DNA of 64,000 nucleotides from Oasisia sp. SBJ-2009 (lineage: Eukaryota > Annelida > Polychaeta > Sabellida > Siboglinidae). Below the pieces are notes generated by a model. It ran no database searches, was not told the DNA's origin, and saw only the letters and a list, made by a program, of their open reading frames with translations. Positions 32,979 through 42,490 of this stretch are shown here, one piece after another. Where the stretch lies: the NCBI GenBank assembly GCA_964017155.1, contig OZ024858.1:21379657-21443656 (forward strand), in the 5' to 3' direction. A program made the position numbers and the translations under genes. The first letter of the stretch is position 1; every line of letters starts with the position of its first letter.

Positions 32979-35432
32979 TTTGGTCGCTATATGGAGCCAC
33001 TAAAAGCAATATTCGCCAAAATAGAGGTATGGACGCTATGCCCCACCCTGTGCGCTATGCCCCACCTTACTCTACCCTTTATTGATCTGGTAAATCAATA
33101 GAAGAGAGAGAGAGGGAGAGAGAGACGAGATGAGAGAGACGAGAGAGACGAGAGAGAGAGAGACGTCTTTCAGGTGTTGAGTTTATGGTCAGGGACTCCA
33201 TAGCTATCAAGCTTACAAACCTGCCAATTAGTGTTCAGCAGCATGCCACTCTTCAGTGTGTATGCGTATGTCCAGTAAAGTCTTCTTTGTCGTCCTTTTC
33301 ACGTATGTCCAGTAAAGTCTTCTTTGTCGTCCTTTTCACGTATGTCCAGTACAGTCATCTTTGTCGTCCTTTTCACGTATGTCCAGTAAAGTAATATTTG
33401 TCGTCCTTTTTACGTATGTCCAGTAAAGTCATCTTTGTCGTCCTTTTCAGGTATGTCCAGTAAAGTCTTCTTTGTCATCCCTTTCACGTAAGTCCAGTAA
33501 AGTCTTCTTTGTCATCCTTTTCACGTATGTCCACTAAAGTCTTCTTTGTCATCCTTTTCACGTATGTCCAGTAAAGTCTTCTTTGTCATCCTTTCCACGT
33601 ATGTCCACTAAAGTCTTCTTTGTCGTCCTTTTCACGTATGTCCAGTAAAGTCGTCTTTGTCGTCCTTTTCGCGTATGTCCAGTAAAGTCTTCTTTGTCGT
33701 CCTTTTCACGTATGTCCACTAAAGTCTTCTTTGTCGTCCTTTTCACGTATGTCCAGTAAAGTCTTCTTTGTCGTCCTTTTCACGTATGTCGAGTAAAGTC
33801 TTCTTTGTCGTCCTTTTTACGTATGTCCAGTAATGTCTTCTTTGTCATCCTTTCCACATATGTCCAGTAAAGTCTTCTTGTCGTCCTTTTCACGTATGTC
33901 CAGTAAAGTCTTCTTTGTCGTCCTTTTCACGAATGTCCAGTAAAGTCTTCTTTGTCGCCCTTTTCACGTATGTCCAGTAAAGTCTTCTTGTCATCCTTTT
34001 CACGTATGTCCAGTAAAGTCTTCTTTGTCGTCCTTTTCACGTATATCCAGTAAAGTCTTCTTTGTCGTCCTTTTCACATATGTCCAGTAAAGTCTTCTTT
34101 GTCGTCCTTTTCACGTATGTCCACTAAAGTCTTCTTTGTCGTCCTTTTCACGTATATCCACTACAGTCTTCTTTGTCGTCCTTTTCACGTATGTCCAGTA
34201 AAGTCTTCTTTGTCATCCTTTCCACATATGTCCAGTAAAGTCTTCTTGTCGTCCTTTTCACGTATGTCCAGTAAAGTTTTCTTTGTCATCCTTTTCACGT
34301 ATGTCCAGTAAAGTCTTCTTTGTCGTCCTTTTCACGTATGTCCAGTAAAGTCTTCTTTGTCATCCTTTTCACGTATGTCCACTAAAGTCTTGTTTGTCAT
34401 CCTTTTCACGTATGTCCAGTAAAGTCTTCTTTGTCGTCCTTTTCACGTATGTCCACTAAAGTCTTCTTTGTCGTCCTTTTCACGTATGTCCAGTAAAGTC
34501 TTCTTTGTCATCCTTTTCACGTATGTCCACTAAAGTCTTGTTTGTCATCCTTTTCACGTATGTCCAGTAAAGTCTTCTTTGTCATCCTTCCCACGTATGT
34601 CCACTAAAGTCTTCTTTGTCGTCCTTTCCACGTATGTCCAGTAAAGTCTTCTTTGTCGTCCTTTTCACGTATGTCCAGTAAAGTCTTCTTTGTCATCCTT
34701 TCCACATATGTCCAGTAAAGTCTTCTTTGTCATCCTTTCCACATATGTCCAGTAAAGTCTTCTTGTCGTCCTTTTCACGTATGTCCAGTAAAGTCTTCTT
34801 TGTCATCCTTTTCACGTATGTCCAGTAAAGTCTTCTTTGTCGTCCTTTTCACGTATGTCCAGTAAAGTCTTCTTTGTCATCCTTTTCACGTATGTCCACT
34901 AAAGTCTTGTTTGTCATCCTTTTCACGTATGTCCAGTAAAGTATTCTTTGTCGTCCTTTTCACGTATGTCCACTAAAGTCTTCTTTGTCGTCCTTTTCAC
35001 GTATGTCCAGTAAAGTCTTCTTTGTCATCCTTTTCACGTATATCCACTAAAGTCTTCTTTGTCATCCTTTTCACGTATGTCCAGTAAAGTCTTCTTTGTC
35101 GTCCTTTTCACGTATGTCCACTAAAGTCTTCTTTGTCGTCCTTTTCACGTATGTCCAGTAAAGTCTTCTTTGTCGTCCTTTTCACGTATGTCCAGTAAAG
35201 TCTTCTTTGTCGTCCTTTTCACGTATGTCCAGTAAAGTCTTCTTTGTCGTCCTTTCCACGTATGTCCAGTAAAGTCTTCTTTGTCGTCCTTTCCACGTAT
35301 GTCCAGTAAAGTCTTCTTTGTCGTCCTTTTCACGTATGTCCAGTAAAGTGCTGCCACCTTACATGGTCTCCGTAATCTAGGCTGATCCTGCATAATTCCT
35401 GCTTCGTAAACAACTGCAAATATGTTTGTTTG
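32979..35432. repeat. Macrosatellite unit 6 (last unit, 2.45 kb)
   Basis: 37-bp array 33266-35349 (about 56 monomers). At the right end the TIR-element piece is not followed by the filler and pogo sequence. It continues through TGTGAATATAGTTTAAT into the body of the foldback element at 35.4-36.15 kb, so this unit marks the right edge of the original, unduplicated locus. Confidence 0.9.
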
Positions 35433-36153
35433 TGTGAATATAGTTTAATTTTGAATAGGTTTTAAAATAAAGTATTATCTGATAAAAGGATATCCTTATT
35501 GAAATTGTTATTACAAATTCTGCCTGAGAGCCAGTCAGCGTCTGTAAGCTAATCCGGGGTTAGCCTCGGTTACCCAGACTCCGTGAGGTGGCAGCACTTT
35601 TAAGCCCCTCAACCCCGCCTGGGACATTAATGGGCTTAAGTTTCTACATCCGGGTAGCCTTACCCCAGATTAGGGTAGAGACGCTGATTGGCTCTCAGGC
35701 CAACTAGGAAATAAAAATTAAAATAACGATATACTTTTACAAGATAATAATAGCATATGAAAAGTATTCAACATTGAACTTATATTAATACAAAAGTAAG
35801 TAAAAATTCAAATTTACAGTTGTTTATAAAATAAGAATTACGGCAGGATTAACCAGTATCCGTGAGGTGGCAGCATTGTCTAGCCCCACATGGATAGCAT
35901 ACCGATTAAATAAGGATACCTTTTTATCAAATAATGCTGTATTATAAAAACTATTCAGAATTAAACTTATATTAACACAAAATAAATAGAAATACAAATT
36001 TGCAGTTGTTTATAAAAATATATATTACGGCAGTGTCCGTGAGGTGGCAGCATTGTACAGATCACGCGGATACCAAACAAAAGCCATACATGGTACCAGA
36101 CTGTCTTCTCGGCGTAGTCCCGCAGCCGACCGTCAGTCGGTTAAGCGAGACTA
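35349..36153. mobile_element. TIR foldback element, right part
   Basis: The right TIR reads ...GACTGTCTTCTCGGCGTAG...GGTTAAGCGAGAC, followed by TA (36152-36153). The interior holds two related ~170-bp repeats, each ending in a block with CAGTTGTTTATAAAA, TACGGCAG and GTGAGGTGGCAGCATTGT (about 35.71-35.90 and 35.90-36.07 kb). An inverted copy of the same block runs from 35349 to 35510. Another inverted pair, GCCTGAGAGCCA (35522) and TGGCTCTCAGGC (35690), brackets the subterminal block at 35563-35612. From 35563 to 36151 it is nearly identical to 63351-63923. No coding capacity. Confidence 0.82.
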
Positions 36154-36435
36154 TATAGCTATAGAATCCTTGGTCTAACCCCCAAATCAACCATTTGCAT
36201 ATACTTTTTGATAGAAGTGAATAAGTAAAAAGTTATGACATAAAATTTTATTTTTGTAAAAACTGATGTAATTTTACTCATTTGCTGTTATATGTAATAC
36301 ATTAACTGTAATACGTGCATATCAATTTTATTTCATAATTCCAGATTGCATTTTAATGTTTTTTTTATCATATGTATAATAAAGGATACTTTCATAAGCA
36401 GTGTTTTTGTGCAGTTAAGAACTGTTCACGTCGTG
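36154..36435. other. AT-rich spacer
   Basis: No gene or repeat recognised between the foldback element and the next TIR-like element. Confidence 0.4.
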
Positions 36436-36439
36436 TTGG

Positions 36440-37300
36440 ATGCTTGGGGCATGTTCGCACAGGCCTGTGACTATGCGGTCATGCCCCACCCGCTGTGCAG
36501 ACGTATTTCGTGCGTCGGTGTCTATAATATTATGTAGTCTACTTAGTCTTAGATAAATAATTTTTTTTATAGATCCTTCAGTTGCTTACCGCAAATAGTA
36601 TAGGAAACTTTGATGTGAGATAGTGTCTGGTGATTATTACATAATTATTTAATATTATTACACTTTTATTTTATATCATTCATCACTTCATATCGTGTTG
36701 GCCTAACATTTTCCATGTTGTGTATCATTAGGTCCGTTAAATAAATAAAGCTTAATTGATCATTGCTCACAGACAAGGGTAACCAAGAATGACAAATTAT
36801 GTGTACATTTATAATATATATAATTTTGCCCGTATACGTTAATCCATACAAAACCATGCTCGAAGCCGTAGGAAAGAAAATCTCCTTGAATCTGCAACCA
36901 GCAGTGAAGAAATCGTTGGCTGAAGCGATTAGATTTAGAGCCGTGAAGAAATCTTATGTTGCTTACTCTTCTGTAGCCTATTTACACATACCAATACATA
37001 TTATTATTGCAGTTAATAGTCAGCTCTGTGAGACCAGCTGTTGATTCGCCATTCCTGGGGCATGACCGCATACAGTGTGCGGCTATGCCCCGTACCTTGG
37101 GGCATGTCCGCACAAAGGTATGCCTCTATATTTGACCAAATATATACATATCCGATGGGATATGCGATTTCGTAACAAACTAACTAACAACAAAGTAATA
37201 TGATTGGTCATTCTGAATACTAAATATCACCCTCTTAGCACACACAGTGCATTATCTATTGCGTGTTTCGCCTTACGTGTGCGGACATGCCCCTACGTCC
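36440..37300. mobile_element. Probable non-autonomous element with GGGGCATG subterminal motifs
   Basis: Ends carry inverted motifs: GGGGCATGTTCGCACAGG near 36447 and TGTGCGGACATGCCCC near 37278. Interior copies occur at about 36470-36490 (ATGCGGTCATGCCCCAC) and in a cluster at 37055-37115 (GGGGCATGACCGCA, TGCGGCTATGCCCC, GGGGCATGTCCGCAC). The layout, with inverted ends and subterminal clusters of a GGGGCAT-x-x-CGCA motif, parallels the pogo element at 16.08 kb, whose motif is GGGGCATAGCGCACAGGG. No transposase frame was found. Exact ends and target duplication are uncertain. Confidence 0.55.
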
Positions 37301-37309
37301 CCTACTACT

Positions 37310-38640
37310 ATAATTGTTATTGTCCTCTTCTTCTTGTTCCTGTCGATATCGATAATGTTGGCCTTACTGTCATCTTTTCTTCGTCTTTTCTTTCCACTCA
37401 TCACTTTTTTTCTCACTGCGTTCCCTTTAATCAGTCTCCAACTCCTATATCTTTTACAGTTGTTCTCCATTCTCCTCCCATGTTTTCTCTCCATTTTCTG
37501 GGTATTTGCTCTCTTTGCCCATTTTTCATCTCCCATTCTTTCCACGTGACCGGCCCATTTCAGCCTACTCCTCGCTAGAGATCTAGATATATAGCGAGAA
37601 GAATATTGTAAGGATCCGGCTTTAGGCACATATAATGTAAGTGTTATGAGTTCATGTATCTTTAACACTGTGTCGTTCTTATCTTAGTTTCTAATTTAAT
37701 TACGCCTTCTATGACCTTTCTTTGCTAAACTGTTAGCTACACTGGTCAGTAAGCACGCACTATCCCCAATAAATCTTACACAGCAACGCCACGGTTGCGT
37801 CTCCGTCCATCTTTATACGCGCTGGTTGTTCACGTACGTAAACGATGACGTGACTGTATTGTAAAGAACGTCATCATAGCAACATTTAGTGAATTTCCCG
37901 TCGTCATCATCACTAATCGTTAGAAATGTCTCGAGTGTTTCGACCATTGGCCGATCGGCGCATGCATGTCTTGACAGACGCAAATGACAATGTCAGTGAC
38001 AACAGCGACATATCTCTCGCACTTGTTGCCTTGTTGTCAGAGCATCGCGGATGTCCGACAGGAAGAAGGGGAAGGGGAAGAATTCTCTCTCGTCAGCCAT
38101 TCATCGTTGCTTTTTGAGGTGGCGGGAACCAAGGCGACGCACTATGACGTAAAACGTCCGCGTAGTTTACGTATTCTGACGTCATCATAACATATGGCGT
38201 CCCATTGAATGTTTTGCGACCGGAGCATGCCAGTGAAGTTGACGGGAAAGACAGTAATGTTGTACTTGGCAACGACAAAGGGACAGGAAGCATGGTTAGA
38301 GAAGGATGAGATGACGATGCTCAGGTGGATGTGTGGAGTAGCAAAGAAAGATAAGACCAGGAACGAGTACTATGAGAGTGCACACAAGCTTCCAAAACGT
38401 ACCAGAGAAATGACTGATTACGGTATGCGCACGTGATGAGAAGGGAAGAGGAACAGACCGAGAGAAGAGTGCTGAACGCAGATATAGTCTAGTAGACAAC
38501 GATGAAGGAGAGAACGACCATGGCAAGACACATGTAGAAGAGAAATGGAAATCGTAGGTCTGGTCGCCGATATGGCGACGGACAGGGCTTTAAAAGTTAG
38601 ACACGAAGACGAAGTTCGTAAATAATTTTACTGCGCTATA
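37310..38640. pseudogene. Scattered RTE LINE C-terminal fragments
   Basis: On the minus strand at about 37455-37585: SRLKWAGHVERMGDEKWAKR, the RLxWxGHVxRM motif near the C-terminus of RTE-type LINE proteins. On the plus strand at 38308-38550: EMTMLRWMCGVAKKDKTRNE, then after a frameshift YAHVMRREEEQTERRVLNAD, the same region of another RTE family. Both are decayed and lack the RT domain. The rest of the interval (including 37670-38200) shows no gene. Confidence 0.65.
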
Positions 38641-39167
38641 GAATTACTTTTAGCAAGAGCACGTGGCTCCAACAGTACACAACAAGGTGTCAGTTTTGTA
38701 GCCACAGTTCAGTTTATAACTACAGTATTCGCCAGGCGGCGATACAGTTCACGGCACTGTCACATGGGGATTTTATGGTCATTTCCCGCAACACTCACGA
38801 TATTATAACCAGAAAGACACGCATACGCACACACGCACTCACACACTCACACACTCACACACGCACTCACGCACACTCACACGCGCGCGTTTTCTCGTGA
38901 ATTCCTCGTCGTACTTCCTGTAATCGAGTTCGCTGTTAAAGTCGCCAGATGTGTAGACAGGGTCCCATGTATGTACAACAGCTGCATCTGACGAGTGTCT
39001 GACTTGCAAGTTCGGAGGAGAACTCGTCTTGTTCAGCGTTGTTGGTGTTAACGCGTTGCGATGTTTGGCCGTACGCGTTGACAATTGTCAGTAGCGAGTT
39101 GTGGTCGCAATTGAATTACTGCGATTCTGTGACACACTGACCAATAGGGTGTTCTTCCAAATAAAGG
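38641..39167. other. Non-coding spacer with a CACT/CACA-rich tract
   Basis: A degenerate CACACTCA/CACGCACT tract lies at 38819-38890. No exon or element recognised otherwise. Confidence 0.5.
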
Positions 39168-39510
39168 CCCTGATACACTATCAGGCCGCGTCGTGCCAAA
39201 TGCAGCATGTCTGATGTTTACTAAATATGTCCGATAGCCTCCTACCGACACACGTCCAGACAGTGTCGGACGGAAGTGCGACTATGGGTGAAGGTCACTC
39301 TTTCGTTGTACGCTGTGAGTTCACTCAACAGTACGCTGTTTTCATTGGTTATCGGATCACACGTGCCTGATGCGAATTGCGCATGTTGCATCGCCATCAG
39401 ACATCAGGCAGTCTCTGGTGGTGACGTAAACAGGTACACAGGTGCATATTGCCATTGCAACGCACCCGAAAGGTCACTGATCGAGGGTCTTGCCTGATAG
39501 TGTACCAGGG
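39168..39510. mobile_element. 343-bp TIR element (MITE)
   Basis: Terminal inverted repeats of 19 bp: CCCTGATACACTATCAGGC (39168-39186) and GCCTGATAGTGTACCAGGG (39492-39510), one mismatch. Each end is itself partly palindromic (CCTGATA-TATCAGG). No target duplication is recognisable in the flanks (AATAAAGG and TCACAAGT). No coding capacity. Confidence 0.75.
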
Positions 39511-39980
39511 TCACAAGTTGCGACGGCGAAGACGAGACCGTAGTGTCGTTGGTTGGGACCGCTGGTCGAGGAGGACATAGTTGCCTGGCCGTGCATCAAT
39601 TCCACCGGGCGATTTCGTCTCCAGCAGACAACAAATGTTGACGTGCAGCCGCCCGAGACCCTCACTTAGCTGGCCTTGTTTCATCGCCGACAAAAGTCCA
39701 TGAACGTATGTTGAATGTGCCAATTGTGAAACGAGAGGGCGTCGTTGACTCATGGTTGTTGTTGTGTCGGATCGACAGCGCCGGCCGAGCCATGTGCATG
39801 CAAACACATGAATACATAAAGGTTATAAAATATACTCAGTGTATTAGCCTCAGGCAAATGACTTCCTAAATTAACACAGATCATTTACAAACATGATGTC
39901 ATTAGCGAATTCCTTTCAGTATATCACTATATTTCAATTTCCATTAATGCCAGTTGATACCAGATATAGACCTCCTGGCA
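39511..39980. other. Spacer without recognised feature
   Basis: No coding similarity or repeat structure recognised. Confidence 0.4.
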
Positions 39981-40730
39981 ATATTCTTTAAAAAGAAAGC
40001 GATTTAGAATTTTTAGTTTTATGGAATTCCCCCAGTTGTGTAATTTAATATAGATTTATGTTAGTTGTTTTCCTGTCTGAAACTTCCGTTCATGAACTTC
40101 TAATTTACAAAATTGGTGGAATAAACTAGGAAGTGTTTTCTGCGCTAATAACACATTTATTTGACATAGGTCATGAACATTAAGTATATTAACTTCCTGA
40201 TCCAAGGCATTGGCGTTATCACGATCGCTTAGCTTTGCCAATGTTTACAGTAGTACAGTTGGGAGAATTTGTCATTCATTTCAGTTGGTTTTATACGCTG
40301 GTCCATGTAATATTAAATTCCAACAGCAAAATATAGTTGCGTTACTATAATAAAATTATTTATCAGCATATGAACGATTATGATACTATACTCCGTATAG
40401 TTTAGACAGCTTTGCGCAGAGTTCCTTAATCTGTTTAGATCATGACAGCTTACACTCTAGATAAACGCCCATACATTAGGCTGAGTTAACCATTTCCTGA
40501 GTTTGTCATGCAACGGCAATGGCACGATTTCACGTTTACCAAAGATCGTATAGCATGTCTTACTCAGATTCAGGGTTAGTTGATTGTATCTGAGCCAAAC
40601 ATTGTGCGTTCTGACTTCTCTACAGCGATAACATAGTCTCGTTGGCACAAGATCCACTAATGAACAAGTTAGTATCGTCAACAAACAAACGCAAAGTTTG
40701 GTTCACAGCACTAGAAATATTATTGATATA
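39980..40730 (-). pseudogene. Decayed non-LTR retrotransposon reverse transcriptase (CR1/Jockey-group)
   Basis: Reading leftward: NISSAVNQTLRLFVDDTNLF (the F-x-DD catalytic box of RT at about 40674-40685), then LRYNQLTLNLSKTCYTIFGK, a degenerate WSKQI..LCAKLSKLYG, and finally LNVHDLCQINVLL and LPSLFHQF, the C-terminal region. The order and motifs (FxDDTN, LNxSKTxYxxF) are those of CR1/Jockey-type LINEs. Several frameshifts and stops break it. Confidence 0.72.
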
Positions 40731-40739
40731 ATATAATAG

Positions 40740-40810
40740 AAATAACACGGAAGAAGCAAAAGATCTACGATAGACATGTTATGTCTCTCCTACAGCTGCA
40801 AGATAAATGT

Positions 40811-40868
<58 letters not shown>

Positions 40869-41030
40869 TAATAGAAATAACAAGGAAGAAACAAAATATA
40901 TACAATAGACATGTTATTCTCTTTCCTACAGCTGCAAGAGAAATGTTGATATATAATAGAAATAACAAGGAAGAAACAAAATATTTAAGATAAACATGTT
41001 ATTCTCTTTCCGACAGATGCAAGAGAAATG
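40740..41030. repeat. Triplicated ~80-bp segment with (TA)n
   Basis: Three imperfect copies of a segment running from AATAACAAGGAAGAA to CTACAGCTGCAAGAGAAATG (ends near 40809, 40945 and 41030). A pure TA run (about 40814-40860) separates the first two. The repeated end encodes QLQEK, the start of the RTE fragment that follows, so the LINE edge itself was tandemly copied. Confidence 0.75.
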
Positions 41031-41880
41031 TCGAGAACAAAGAGGACCGATGTGCATTGTCTTCACCGACCTCACGAAAACCTTTCAACTCATGAGCAGA
41101 AGTGGTTTGTTCAACTTGCTGAAAGAAATTGGCCCAGTCAACTATAATGGGCTACCTCCAGACCGTTTGAGATCCGCAACGGTGTAAAACAGGGACGCGT
41201 TTTGGCTCCAAAGCTCTTTGGCACATTCGTCTCGATGATGTTATCGTCTGCCTTTGACATGGAGGGTGTCTACTTAGTACTTATATAAGAACTAGCGGAA
41301 AGCTGCTTAACCTTGCCCGGCTGACAGCTAAGACAAAGGTGCTTCGAGTCCTCCTGCGAGAACTGCTGTTTGCAGATAATCTGCACTGGCTACTCACACA
41401 GAGGAAGACCTTTAGAAACTAATGGACAGATTCTACCATGTCTGTATAAAATGTGGATTGACCATCGGTATCAAGACGACGAACGTTATGGCTCAGGTTG
41501 TCATAGCACCACCATCAATCGACATTGATAATGTGACACTTGACGTCGTTGATCAGTTCGCATAATCAGGCTCAACAATCACAAGTACTGTGTCCCTAGA
41601 TGCTGAAAGTAATGCGCGCATAGCAAAAGCTGCAGTTGTCGTGTCCGAACTGAACAAGAGAGTGTGCAACAACAACAACATTGACAGAAAACACTAAACC
41701 ATGCGTTTACCAGACATGAGTTTTCAGCACACTCCTCCATGGTTCAACAGGCTGAGAGAAATCGCTGAAAGCAGAGATCTGTCAATGCTGCATTTTCTTC
41801 ACAGCCGACTGTGTATGTCTGCCGCAGATGATGTAGAGATTGCCAGACCCGAGAGTCGGACATCTTAGTCACACCAGGCG
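41015..41880 (+). pseudogene. RTE-type LINE fragment (reverse transcriptase)
   Basis: Broken frames encode, in order, QMQEKCREQRGPMCIVFTDL (RT block with T-DLTK-F), NGVKQGRVLAPKLFGTF, RELLFADN where the catalytic FADD is changed (TTTGCAGATAAT, Asp-Asn), GLTIGIKTTNV, then the YLGSTI-equivalent ASGSTIT and NARIAKAA. Frameshifts and stops occur throughout, and the second catalytic Asp is lost. Plus-strand copy, truncated at both ends. Confidence 0.75.
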
Positions 41881-42107
41881 ATGCATACCACCGAACTGAC
41901 ATTCAATGCGGCGCAAAACATTTTTTGACAAGACAGACGGATATCACTGAAAAATAATATAAATAACCCTGACCCTAAGATGGATCCCTCTATGATGCCA
42001 GTTTATACATGATATTGAGCCGTTAATACTAACACACTGATGTCTATCACTTAACATTTCTCTAAGCCATTTCCATACATGACCTCTTTGTCCATATCGA
42101 TCGAGCT

Positions 42108-42490
42108 TGTACATTAGTAATTACCATGATTGCCAGCGACGAAAGCTGCATGAGGCAGAGCAGAGCCAGAATCCGCTTTGGCTTTATCACCCCGGCGTAG
42201 TAGCACATGCAGTGGATCAGGGGTTGGGCATCGGACTCTCGAATCCTCTGCTGCCGTGTAAAACTTTGAGCAAGTTGTTTCATTCTACATACGAATGAGT
42301 ACCTGGCTAAAGACAACGATGACTATTTGTGTACGAGCAGTGTTCGCGTATTAATTGCCGCATGGCTGAATGCATCCCAGAGAAGTCGAGATGGTGTTCG
42401 ATTTAATATGTCCGCCAGGGAGTAATGTGTAAAGGCGCCTTGAGCAAATCTGAGGATTGGATACTGTGCTATATACGAATGTACGTTTAC
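42108..42490 (+). mobile_element. tRNA-derived SINE, copy 2 (decayed)
   Basis: It shares with 47.43-47.80 kb the head ATGATTGCCAGCGACGAAAG, the body GAATGAGTACCTGGCTAA and AGTCGAGATGGTGTT, and the tail AAGGCGCCTTGAGCAA...GTGCTATATACGAA. The A-box region is degenerate (CAGTGGATCAGGGGTTGGGC) and the B box has been lost by a ~25-bp deletion, so it should not be transcribed by Pol III. Confidence 0.72.

Noticed and set aside
19324..35349. CRISPR-like regular repeats
   Set aside because: The 37-bp units are head-to-tail with no unique spacers, and the genome is eukaryotic.
19616..35393. Recurring 60-107-codon minus-strand frames as a Lys/Asp-rich gene family
   Set aside because: They are fragments of the 37-bp satellite that end at variant monomers; no start context or domain.
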